From CAIQPV01 sp964480365 (GTDB lineage: Bacteria > Pseudomonadota > Gammaproteobacteria > Burkholderiales > Gallionellaceae): a stretch of 64,000 bases of DNA. This document shows, piece by piece, positions 44,718 through 52,697 of this stretch. Both the position numbers and the translations under genes were made by a program. The stretch covers positions 1 to 64,000 of the forward strand of contig CAYZPM010000012.1 in assembly GCA_964480365.1 (NCBI GenBank), in the 5' to 3' direction. A model generated the notes under the pieces. That model was not told where the DNA came from, did no database searches, and saw nothing but the letters and a program-made list of their open reading frames with translations. The number at the start of each line of letters is the position of its first letter. Position 1 is the first letter of the stretch.

Positions 44718-45353
44718 ATGGCTAACCACCCGGAACACGAAGAAAAAAGCGTTGCGTCCGATAGTAGAAAACCATCTGACGGCGAGGCTTCTGACGACAG
44801 CGCTCCCTCATCGAAAGCAGGCCGTATGAGCTTGATTGTCAAATATGCAATGCATGGCTTCGCGCCCGTCTTGGCCGTCCTGGCTCTAATTATCGCGGCG
44901 ATCGCGTTTACCGGCAATCAATCCAGTCAGGCGCAGCTCAGCAATGCCGTTGCCAAGATAGATAGCATAAATTCAAGCCTGTCAGCATCCAAAGGCGAGG
45001 TGGAGAAACTCAAGACCGCCCTGGTACAGGAAAAAGCTCAACAAGAAGAGGAACGCAAAAAGCTGGATGCGCAGGATGAGCAGGCGACAAAAATCATTCT
45101 CAACGTGACTCATATGCAAATAAAAATGAAAATCACGCCCACTCTGGAAGAGCAATTGATTCAGCCTGCCAGCGCCTCTGCTGTCAATCCCTCTGTTGTC
45201 AGTGCGGCTACACCTGCTGCTCCATCCGCTGTTCCTGCCCAAACTGCTATTCCTGCTGCTCCTGCCACGGCATCTGTATCGGCAGGCAAAGACAAGAAGC
45301 CTAGCCCTCAAGTACAAGCTATAAAGAACGCGATTGATACATTCAACAAATAA
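44718..45353 (+). CDS. Hypothetical membrane-anchored coiled-coil protein
   Basis: This 211-residue protein of unknown family has a charged, Ser-rich cytoplasmic N-terminus (1-40) and one membrane helix (FAPVLAVLALIIAAIAF). A coiled coil (about 75-130, IDSINSSLSASKGEVEKLK ... EEERKKLDAQDE) and an Ala/Pro/Val-rich low-complexity linker follow, ending in a Lys-rich tail. AAGGA precedes the ATG. The layout recalls envelope-spanning or filament-associated scaffold proteins, but no function can be assigned. It converges on folA. Confidence 0.7.
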   Translation: MANHPEHEEKSVASDSRKPSDGEASDDSAPSSKAGRMSLIVKYAMHGFAPVLAVLALIIAAIAFTGNQSSQAQLSNAVAKIDSINSSLSASKGEVEKLKTALVQEKAQQEEERKKLDAQDEQATKIILNVTHMQIKMKITPTLEEQLIQPASASAVNPSVVSAATPAAPSAVPAQTAIPAAPATASVSAGKDKKPSPQVQAIKNAIDTFNK

Positions 45354-45386
45354 AAACTTGGCCTATTGATAGAGGTTCCCAATAGA

Positions 45387-45887
45387 TTAGCGGCCATTGC
45401 GACTATAAGTGACGAAGTGATATTCCAGCAATTGCGGCGTTTCCTGATGGCGCTTCTCATGTGATATTTCTTGCCAGTCCGCGCAATTAAATTCCGGGAA
45501 GTGCGCGTCGCCTTCCACATCTTGCTTGATTTCAGTGATATAGAGCTTATCCACTAACGGCAAGGCTTGCGCGTACAATTCCGCGCCGCCGACAATAAAA
45601 ATTTCATCATCTCCTGTACAAGCGGCAATGGCTTCTTCCAGCGAGTGCGCGATGATGCAGCCGTCAATTTGCCATTCGCGATTGCGTGTCACCACTACCG
45701 TCGTACGTCCCGGCAGGGGCTTGCCGATGGAATCGAAGGTCTTGCGTCCCATGATCATGTGATGCCCCATGGTGAGCGCCTTGAAGTGCTTGAGGTCTTC
45801 CGGACAGCGCCACGGCAAAGTGTTGTTTATGCCGATGGTGCGGTTGCTCGCCATCGCTACGATGATGGAAAGATGCGGCTGGTTCAT
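45387..45887 (-). CDS. folA: Dihydrofolate reductase
   Basis: FolA reduces dihydrofolate to tetrahydrofolate with NADPH, recycling the dihydrofolate made by ThyA. The 166-residue protein has NRTIGINNTLPWRCPEDLKHFK, MGRKTFDSIGKPLPGR and IFIVGGAELYAQAL. Its ATG overlaps the thyA stop by four bases (ATGA), so the two are translationally coupled, the classic thyA-folA arrangement. Confidence 0.97.
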   Translation of the reverse strand: MNQPHLSIIVAMASNRTIGINNTLPWRCPEDLKHFKALTMGHHMIMGRKTFDSIGKPLPGRTTVVVTRNREWQIDGCIIAHSLEEAIAACTGDDEIFIVGGAELYAQALPLVDKLYITEIKQDVEGDAHFPEFNCADWQEISHEKRHQETPQLLEYHFVTYSRNGR

Positions 45888-46678
45888 ATCGCCACCGGCG
45901 CTTTTATCGGAGGGTGCGGGTCGTAGCCTTCCAATATAAAATCCTCGAACTTGAAGCCGAATATATCTCTTACGTCTGGGTTGATACGCATGGTCGGCAG
46001 TGCGCGCGGCGCGCGCGACAGTTGCAACTCGGTCTGCTCCATGTGGTTAAGATATAGATGTGCATCGCCAAAGGTGTGCACAAAATCGCCCGGCTTGAGG
46101 TCGCACACTTGCGCCATCATCAACGTGAGCAAGGCGTAAGAGGCGATGTTGAACGGCACGCCGAGGAAAATGTCGGCGCTGCGCTGGTAGAGCTGGCAGG
46201 AAAGTTTGCCATCCGCCACATAAAATTGGAAAAAAGCGTGACAGGGCGCGAGCGCCATTTTGTCAAGTTCGCCCACGTTCCATGCCGAGACAATGAGACG
46301 GCGCGAATCAGGATTCTTTTTGATCTGGGCAACCACTTCGGAAATCTGGTCAACCGCGCGTCCGTCAGTTGTGGCCCACGAGCGCCATTGCTTGCCATAT
46401 ACCGGCCCCAGATTGCCCTGTTCGTCCGCCCATTCGTTCCAGATGCTAACACCGTTTTCCTTGAGGTACTTGATGTTGGTGTCGCCCTGCAAGAACCACA
46501 ATAGTTCGTGAACAATGGATTTCAAGTGGCATTTCTTGGTTGTGACCAGCGGGAAGCCTTCTTGCAGGTTGAAGCGCATCTGGTAGCCGAACACGCTGAC
46601 GGTGCCGGTGCCGGTGCGGTCGGATTTTTTCGTGCCGTGGTTCAGCACATGTTGCATCAGGTCTAAGTATTGGCGCAT
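45884..46678 (-). CDS. thyA: Thymidylate synthase
   Basis: ThyA methylates dUMP to dTMP with methylene-tetrahydrofolate. The 264 residues equal the E. coli length. Seen are the N-terminal MRQYLDLMQHVL, DRTGTGTVSVFGYQMRF, the catalytic Cys in MALAPCHAFFQFYV, and the QRSADIFLGVPFNIASYA dUMP-binding block. A long upstream frame exists antisense to the aminopeptidase gene but is not family-like, so I start at 46678. It is divergent from the M17 peptidase gene. Confidence 0.97.
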   Translation of the reverse strand: MRQYLDLMQHVLNHGTKKSDRTGTGTVSVFGYQMRFNLQEGFPLVTTKKCHLKSIVHELLWFLQGDTNIKYLKENGVSIWNEWADEQGNLGPVYGKQWRSWATTDGRAVDQISEVVAQIKKNPDSRRLIVSAWNVGELDKMALAPCHAFFQFYVADGKLSCQLYQRSADIFLGVPFNIASYALLTLMMAQVCDLKPGDFVHTFGDAHLYLNHMEQTELQLSRAPRALPTMRINPDVRDIFGFKFEDFILEGYDPHPPIKAPVAI

Positions 46679-46742
46679 AAAGATTCCATCAAGCTGCGGC
46701 GCAGTTTGTATAATGCGCCACACATCAAAATTCGAGGACGCA

Positions 46743-48182
46743 ATGCTAGCACAACTCACCCTATCCCAGACCCTGCCCGCCACCACCCATATGCTGGTGT
46801 TGTTACCTAAGGGGAAAACATTACCTAAAGGTTTACCGCATGGCGACTTGCTCGCTGCTGTACTCAAACGGCGTGACATGAAAGCCGACGAACTGGCAAA
46901 ATCACCGATCGGCGCCAACGCCGGAAATGGTGCGCTGGTGGCCTGGGTGATGCTGGATTTTGAGAAAGACACTTTTGCTTTGCAGACCCAAGTACGCAAG
47001 GCATTGCAGTTGCTGTTGGAAGAAAACCCCAATGCGTTGAGCATCGTAGTGCTGGGCGATGAAGCGAAGCGCAAACGCGCCGCCGAACTGGCGGTGTACG
47101 GCGCTTGGGTGAATGGTTCGCCGCTACCGGCGCACAAGAAAAAAGCCGAGCGCAAGCCGCTGCAAAAAATCGAACTCTACGGTTACGCCGACAAAAAAGT
47201 GTTTGATGGCATCAAAGCGATGGCCTCAGGCAACCTGCTGTGCCGCGAGTTGACCGTGCTTCCGCCGAACGAACTCACACCGGGGCAATACCGCACGCGC
47301 ATAAAGAAGTTGGCGCAACAGCACAACTGGAAGCATGAAGAGTTCGACATGAAGGCGCTACGCAAAATGGGCGCGGGCGCATTCGTCGCTGTAGCGCAGG
47401 GCAGCGATCCGGAGGATGCCGCCATCGTGCACCTGAACTACAAGCATCCAAAGGCGAAACAGACCATCGCGCTGGTCGGCAAGGGCATCTGTTTCGATAC
47501 TGGCGGGCACAACCTCAAGCCTTCGCGTTACATGCACAATATGCACGAGGACATGAACGGCTCGGCTGTGGTGCTGGGCATTCTGCTCGCCGCGACGCAA
47601 AGCAAGTTACCGGTGAATCTGGACTGCTGGCTGGCGTTGGCGCAGAACCATATCAGCCCGAAAGCGTACAAGCAGAACGACATCGTGACTGCACTGAACG
47701 GCACCACCATCGAAGTCATGCACACCGATGCTGAAGGGCGCATGGTGCTGGCAGACACGCTTACGCTAGCCTCACGCGAGAAACCCGATCTGATGCTTGA
47801 TTTCGCCACGCTCACCGGCAGCATGGCGATGGCATTAGGTGCGCGCTATTCAGGAGTGTTGGGCAATCGCGATGAGCTGGTGCAACGCGCCGTCAGCGTC
47901 GGCAAGCAAAGCGGAGAACGCCTGTGCGCTTTCCCACTGGACGAAGATTACGAAGCCGCGCTGGATTCCAAAGTCGCCGACATCAAGCAATGCACGCTGG
48001 ACGGCGAAGCCGACCACATCCTCGCCACCCGCTTTCTCAAGCGCTTCGTGGACGATACGCCATGGCTGCACGTGGACTTGTCAGCCAGCCGCTGCGAAGG
48101 CGGCCTGGGCATCGCGGCGACCGAAGTGACAGGATTTGGCGTCGCGTGGGGGTTGGGGATGTTGCAGAAACAACCGGGCTAG
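46743..48182 (+). CDS. M17 leucyl aminopeptidase family protein
   Basis: This is a 479-residue di-zinc/manganese aminopeptidase of the M17 family. The metal and active-site blocks are GKGICFDTGGHNLKPS (canonical GITFDSGG-SLKP), NMHEDMNGSAVVLG and VMHTDAEGRMVLADTL (canonical NTDAEGR). The changes Ser-to-Thr and Asn-to-His make it a divergent branch (PepA/PepB paralogue), so the substrate range may differ. GAGGA precedes the ATG at 46743. It is divergent from thyA. Confidence 0.9.
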   Translation: MLAQLTLSQTLPATTHMLVLLPKGKTLPKGLPHGDLLAAVLKRRDMKADELAKSPIGANAGNGALVAWVMLDFEKDTFALQTQVRKALQLLLEENPNALSIVVLGDEAKRKRAAELAVYGAWVNGSPLPAHKKKAERKPLQKIELYGYADKKVFDGIKAMASGNLLCRELTVLPPNELTPGQYRTRIKKLAQQHNWKHEEFDMKALRKMGAGAFVAVAQGSDPEDAAIVHLNYKHPKAKQTIALVGKGICFDTGGHNLKPSRYMHNMHEDMNGSAVVLGILLAATQSKLPVNLDCWLALAQNHISPKAYKQNDIVTALNGTTIEVMHTDAEGRMVLADTLTLASREKPDLMLDFATLTGSMAMALGARYSGVLGNRDELVQRAVSVGKQSGERLCAFPLDEDYEAALDSKVADIKQCTLDGEADHILATRFLKRFVDDTPWLHVDLSASRCEGGLGIAATEVTGFGVAWGLGMLQKQPG

Positions 48183-48257
48183 ATATGAAACAACTCTCCA
48201 AGCGTTTCGTTTATGAAGCTTCAGCCGAAACCTTTGGAGCACCACTACGCAAAAGAA

Positions 48258-49589
48258 TCAAGCTGCCAAGGAACTTGTGCGGCTTGGGCGCGCCAACAGT
48301 GAAATGCGCGTATTCGCAACGTCAAGGCGCTTTACCAGCAAGCGCAGGAAAGCACCATCAACCTGGTAACGGCACCCCGTCGTAGCCATCTCCAGCACAT
48401 CCGGATTGATTCCGATCAGGGTGACCTCGGAATCCGCCACCACATCCGTGTTACGAACGAAATCGCGTTCGGAAAGGTGCGCCATTTCACCGAAACAGTC
48501 CCCTTTGTTCAAGACACTCAACAATAGCCCTCGCTTGATTACCTTTACCGTCCCGCTCCCCAGGATGAAAAACTCACGCCCCTGATCACCCTCGTGCAAA
48601 ATGATTTCACCCTTGCGAACTTTGCGCCACTGGCTGATACGCAGCACTTCCCACAATTCGACATCGCTAAAGTTTTTGAAGAAATCAAGTGCACGCAAAA
48701 TATCGAATTTTTCCGTATCAAAAATTTCCGTATGCGTCATCGCGTTGTTGCTGAAGAAGCTTACCAGATCGTGCGCAAACTCATCCCATGTCTGGTAGCG
48801 CAGCGACCGGTCTTTCTGCATGGCGCGGAGCACGATGGCTTCCAGTTCCGGCGGGACATCCGGACGCAACTTGCTGAGAGGTTGCGGTTCGATATTCATA
48901 ATCTGATAAATCAGGCTGTAGTTATTACCTGCATCAAAGGGCAGCTTGCCGGAGATTAATTGAAACAGAGTCACACCCAGTGAATAAATGTCGGTCTGGT
49001 GCGTCAGCAACTGCTCATCGATTTGCTCCGGCGACATATATGCGGGTGAGCCCACACCAACCACTTGGGTGGTGTGCTGGCTTATGAGCATCGCCGCACC
49101 AAAATCGGAAATCTTAATATCGCTGTGTCCGCACATCAGAATATTGGCGGGCTTGATATCGCGGTGTATCACACCTTGCCGTTGTGCGTATTCCAACGCC
49201 TTGCAGCATTTGTAAAGGATTTCCGCAATGGTGCTGAATGGCAACAAGCGTGATACGTCGGCATAGTGCGCCAGTGTCTCTCCTTCTACATACTCCATCA
49301 CCATATAATTCACTGTGCCTTCCAGCATGGCATCGAAAACTCTCACAATATGCGGATGGGATAGCTTGCCGACCAGAGACGCTTCCGTCAGTAACATCTT
49401 GCGCTGAGCCTTGGCAAGGCTGGGATCGCGTAGCAAGTCCCGATTGAACAGCTTGATTGCGACCCGCTGGTTGTTGAACGGATCCAACGCAAGATAGACA
49501 GTGCTAGTTCCACCGCTACCGAGTTCCTTGATAATTTGATACTTGCCGATGGAGTCCATTAGACTATGGGAATCGTTGACAGCAGCCAT
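48258..49589 (-). CDS. Ser/Thr protein kinase with C-terminal cNMP-binding domain
   Basis: This 443-residue soluble protein starts with a Hanks-type kinase domain. It has a glycine loop GSGGTSTV at 24-31, catalytic Lys46 (VAIKLF), HRDIKPAN, DFG and the SPAYMSPEQ activation-loop end, so the core is intact. A CRP-like cNMP-binding domain follows at about 320-430 (HEGDQGREFFILGSGTVKVI, LNKGDCFGEMAHLSERDFV). The layout mimics eukaryotic cyclic-nucleotide-dependent kinases with reversed domain order. Starts at 49589 or 49559 are both possible; neither has a Shine-Dalgarno. No phosphatase partner is adjacent. It is divergent from the M48 protease gene. Confidence 0.9.
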   Translation of the reverse strand: MAAVNDSHSLMDSIGKYQIIKELGSGGTSTVYLALDPFNNQRVAIKLFNRDLLRDPSLAKAQRKMLLTEASLVGKLSHPHIVRVFDAMLEGTVNYMVMEYVEGETLAHYADVSRLLPFSTIAEILYKCCKALEYAQRQGVIHRDIKPANILMCGHSDIKISDFGAAMLISQHTTQVVGVGSPAYMSPEQIDEQLLTHQTDIYSLGVTLFQLISGKLPFDAGNNYSLIYQIMNIEPQPLSKLRPDVPPELEAIVLRAMQKDRSLRYQTWDEFAHDLVSFFSNNAMTHTEIFDTEKFDILRALDFFKNFSDVELWEVLRISQWRKVRKGEIILHEGDQGREFFILGSGTVKVIKRGLLLSVLNKGDCFGEMAHLSERDFVRNTDVVADSEVTLIGINPDVLEMATTGCRYQVDGAFLRLLVKRLDVANTRISLLARPSRTSSLAA

Positions 49590-49679
49590 TTTGCTGGTTT
49601 CACACGCTGCTGTCCAGACTATCGTCAAAGAACAAATGGCGCTTGGGAACCGCCAGACAAAACAGGTATCATATCGGTC

Positions 49680-51095
49680 ATGAAAAAATTAATACTCATT
49701 CTTCTGGGTATGTCGTCGCTGCTGTGCCGCGCGGATGGGCTACCCGACCTAGGGGACGTTGCGCAGGCTGCCATCTCGCCACAGCAGGAACGCCAGCTCG
49801 GCGAGCAGAGCATGTTCGAAATCCGCGCCGACAAGACTTATCTGGATGACGCGGAAGTCAACGATTACCTTAACCAAATCGGTTACCGGCTGGCGGCCAA
49901 CAGCAGCGAGCCGGGGCTGGGATTTGAATTTTTTGCCATCAACGACAACGCCATCAACGCCTTTTCGCTGCCCGGCGGATTCATCGGAGTAAATACCGGC
50001 CTGATCATCATCACACAAAGCGAGTCCGAACTCGCTTCGGTGATGGCCCATGAAATATCGCACGCCACCCAGCATCACGTAATTCGCATGATCGCGGGCC
50101 AAAAAATAGACTCGATAGCCTCCATGGTCGCCATTGCGGTCGCCATCTTGGCCGCGCGCAGCAATCCGGATGCATCACAAGCAGCCATCCTAGGTGCGAC
50201 GGGTGGTTCCATCCAGCGCCAACTGAATTTCAGCCGCGCCAACGAACAGGAAGCGGATCGTATAGGCCTATCCCTTCTGGAAAAATCCGGCTTCGACGTG
50301 CACGCCATGCCCGCCTTTCTGGAACGCCTGCAAAAGGCCACGCGCCTGCTGGAAGGCAATGCCCCGTCCTACTTCCGCACCCATCCGGTCACCAGCGAGC
50401 GTGTCGCCGACATAGCCAACCGCGTGCAGCTAATCCCCTATCGCCTGGTTCCCGACAGCCTCAGCTATAATCTTGTGCGCGCAAAACTGCTGGACATGCA
50501 GAGAACGCCCAAAGAATCGATTGCCTATTTCACCGACGCGATGGGCGCACACAAACATGGCAATCAGACTGCACAACGTTATGGTCTGGTGCTGGCCCTG
50601 CTGCATAGCGGCCAAGCTGCACGCGCCAAACAGGAATTCGCCCCGCTGCATGAGGAGTCGTCACAAAACCCGATGATCGCGACACTGGATGGACAAATCA
50701 GGCAGGCGAACAAGAGCAAGGACATCGTCGAGTTTTACCGCACCGCCACACTGAATTTTCCGCAGCACCGCGCGCTCACCTACGACTACGTCGAACTGCT
50801 GCTGCAGGGCAAACGCTATGATGATGCGCTCAAGCTGCTCAACGAACAGATCATCAGCCACCCCAGCGACGCGCGCCTGTACGAGCTACAGGCGCGCAGT
50901 TACGCCGCGCTCGACAAAAAGCAGGAAGAGCACCACGCACTCGCTTATACCTATGCCTCACGCGGCAACCTGCGCGGCGCGATTGAACAACTGGAACTGG
51001 CAAAACAGTCTGGCACCGACTACTACGAACTTTCCACGATTGAAAGCGAACTCAAGGAATTCAGGGAGATTGCGGCGGCGCATGCGAAACACTAA
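49680..51095 (+). CDS. bepA: BepA-like M48 metalloprotease with TPR repeats
   Basis: This is a 471-residue periplasmic protease/chaperone of the BepA (YfgC) type, which acts in outer-membrane protein assembly and quality control. It has a signal peptide (MKKLILILLGMSSLLCRA), zinc motif HEISH at 124-128, the third ligand in NEQEADRIG, and C-terminal TPR helices. The start at 49680 puts the signal peptide at the N-terminus; the longer upstream frame overlaps the kinase start and is not plausible. Confidence 0.92.
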   Translation: MKKLILILLGMSSLLCRADGLPDLGDVAQAAISPQQERQLGEQSMFEIRADKTYLDDAEVNDYLNQIGYRLAANSSEPGLGFEFFAINDNAINAFSLPGGFIGVNTGLIIITQSESELASVMAHEISHATQHHVIRMIAGQKIDSIASMVAIAVAILAARSNPDASQAAILGATGGSIQRQLNFSRANEQEADRIGLSLLEKSGFDVHAMPAFLERLQKATRLLEGNAPSYFRTHPVTSERVADIANRVQLIPYRLVPDSLSYNLVRAKLLDMQRTPKESIAYFTDAMGAHKHGNQTAQRYGLVLALLHSGQAARAKQEFAPLHEESSQNPMIATLDGQIRQANKSKDIVEFYRTATLNFPQHRALTYDYVELLLQGKRYDDALKLLNEQIISHPSDARLYELQARSYAALDKKQEEHHALAYTYASRGNLRGAIEQLELAKQSGTDYYELSTIESELKEFREIAAAHAKH

Positions 51096-51118
51096 AGGAT
51101 GTCTCTAATAATCCGTCA

Positions 51119-51240
51119 TTGATATAACTACTAGCCAATCGACTGATGAAACCACTAGCCATCCCACTAAGCAACCAAAAAACGGTTGCAAAGTGGTTGG
51201 TTATAAGCCCGCAAGCGGGCAAGTCGCTGGTTATCCTCCA
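51119..51240 (+). repeat. Dispersed repeat, longest intergenic copy
   Basis: It contains two partial units (ACTAGCCAATCGACTGATGAAACC and ACTAGCCATCCCACTAAGCAACC), then CGGTTGCAAAGTGGTTGGTT and GGGCAAGTCGCTGGTTATCC. Positions 51157-51210 are 52/54 identical to the copy inside the TPR-methyltransferase gene. It fills the bepA-dedA gap. Confidence 0.85.
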
Positions 51241-51294
51241 GCGGATTTATTCAACATCACTTTTGGGTTTTCAACAAACCTGTTTCAGAGTAAA

Positions 51295-51849
51295 TCATCT
51301 TTTATTTTTGGTACGCCGCCAGAGCCAAATAACGCTTCCGGTCAGCAGAATCCCGATCAGGATTGCTTCCTCAAAATGTTTGATGTCCTTGAGCAGAAGT
51401 TCGAGTAATGCGCCGAAATAATAACCGGCAAGCGCGATAATCACAGCCCAGACAAGCGCGCCGAGCATGTTGAGCAACGCAAATCTGGCGGAAGATACGC
51501 CGCTAATGCCAATAATTATAGGGCCGGCAATACGCAACCCATATAGAAATCGCACTGCCGGAATAAGCGCTGTGTGGTACTTGTCCAGCATCTGCTGTAC
51601 GGCAGGAACACGCGCGCGCAGTACCGGTAAACGATCAAGAATTGCCATGCCATAGAGTCGTCCCAGATGAAAAAATATCTGGTCTCCCAAAGTGCTTGCC
51701 ACGAACGCAATGGCAATTACATAGTTCAGGTCGAGCATGCCGCGATGCGCGGCAAATCCGGCAAAAACCAAGATGGTCTCGCCCTCTAACAGAGCGCCGA
51801 AGAATACGGCGTAGTAGCCGTACGATGTGACTAATTCGGATACGGTCAT
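51295..51849 (-). CDS. DedA family membrane protein
   Basis: This 184-residue DedA/SNARE-associated (VTT) protein has about five hydrophobic segments. The family motifs are FGALLEGETILVFAG (with the conserved Glu), GDQIFFHLGR and a FLYGLRIAGPIIIGISGV segment with the conserved Arg; the usual F-[FY]-x-R-F-x-P-x-x-R-G is modified. DedA proteins are linked to lipid-carrier flipping and membrane homeostasis. It is on the same strand as the upstream DUF1345 gene, 28 bases after it, so the two may be co-transcribed. Confidence 0.88.
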   Translation of the reverse strand: MTVSELVTSYGYYAVFFGALLEGETILVFAGFAAHRGMLDLNYVIAIAFVASTLGDQIFFHLGRLYGMAILDRLPVLRARVPAVQQMLDKYHTALIPAVRFLYGLRIAGPIIIGISGVSSARFALLNMLGALVWAVIIALAGYYFGALLELLLKDIKHFEEAILIGILLTGSVIWLWRRTKNKR

Positions 51850-51877
51850 TCTAGAATTTTACACGTCATATGTGTAT

Positions 51878-52534
51878 TCACGACCCCACCAAACTGGCCG
51901 CTATATTGATCGACAGGCCAATGATGGCGACGTTGAACAAAAAACACAGAATAGATTGCGCAAGTACGGTCTTCCGCATCGAACGCGACATGACGGAGAC
52001 ATCTGACGTTTGGGCAGCAACCGCGATGGTAAACGAGAAGTAAAGAAAATCCCAATAGTCAGGATTCTGTTCGCTGTCCGGAAAACGGAGAGCTCGCTGC
52101 TCAATGGGCGATCTGTAATAAATACGTGCATAGTGAAATGTGAATAGTGTCGCGACGAAGCACCACGAACCGAATATGGTAGAACCGGTGAAAGCGTAGT
52201 GGGCCAGACGATGACTGAAAGACAAACTTTTGACGGTTGAAAGTTCCAGAATAATCGCAGCAAGGCTACCTATCGCGGCAATCGACATCGCCGCCAAAAT
52301 AACAACCGCCCCTCTATCCTCTTGCACGGCAATTGCACGAACCCTGGCATGGCTTGCGCGCATCATCAGCCATCCCATCAAACACAGATAAAACCAAACG
52401 ATAACATTCCAGCCTATCAATGCCCGCGTGACTGGACGCCATTGCAACGGAAGAACAAGTCCAACAACGACACCTGCACCTATCGCGGTAGCCAAGCGAG
52501 GACGAGTGCGAAGAAATTGATAAATAGCTTGCAT
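51878..52534 (-). CDS. DUF1345 family membrane protein
   Basis: This 218-residue protein of the DUF1345 family has about five hydrophobic segments. The family-typical PDYWDFLYFSFTIAVAAQTSDVSV block resembles the pore and selectivity region of two-helix ion channels. Its function is unknown; a channel role has been suggested for the family only by similarity. It lies upstream of dedA on the same strand. Confidence 0.87.
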   Translation of the reverse strand: MQAIYQFLRTRPRLATAIGAGVVVGLVLPLQWRPVTRALIGWNVIVWFYLCLMGWLMMRASHARVRAIAVQEDRGAVVILAAMSIAAIGSLAAIILELSTVKSLSFSHRLAHYAFTGSTIFGSWCFVATLFTFHYARIYYRSPIEQRALRFPDSEQNPDYWDFLYFSFTIAVAAQTSDVSVMSRSMRKTVLAQSILCFLFNVAIIGLSINIAASLVGS

Positions 52535-52657
52535 AGCCTCTGAAATTTATTGGACGGAGAATTTTATTCCTTTTCTAAAATAAACGAGCATTTTTGTGGG
52601 CGGGCTGTGTCAATCTCACGCGCGACTTGTCGCGTAGTGGGTTTCCTGCCTTTGGTG

Positions 52658-52685
52658 CTGCCCGCCAGATATAGCTATCGGGCAG
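52658..52685 (-). terminator. Possible terminator hairpin after tpsB
   Basis: CTGCCCG (52658-52664) pairs with CGGGCAG (52679-52685) around a 14-base AT-rich loop, about 12 bases past the TpsB stop on the minus strand. There is no T-run, so terminator function is uncertain. Confidence 0.35.
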
Positions 52686-52697
52686 TGCGTGTTGGCA

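Noticed and set aside
48185..48385. Plus-strand frame MKQLSKRFVYEASAETFG after the M17 peptidase
   Set aside because: It overlaps the end of the kinase gene on the other strand and loses coding character after ~30 codons; probably chance.
51146..51421. 91-codon frame MKPLAIPLSNQKTVAKWLVI
   Set aside because: The first part is the dispersed repeat and the rest is antisense to the dedA gene.
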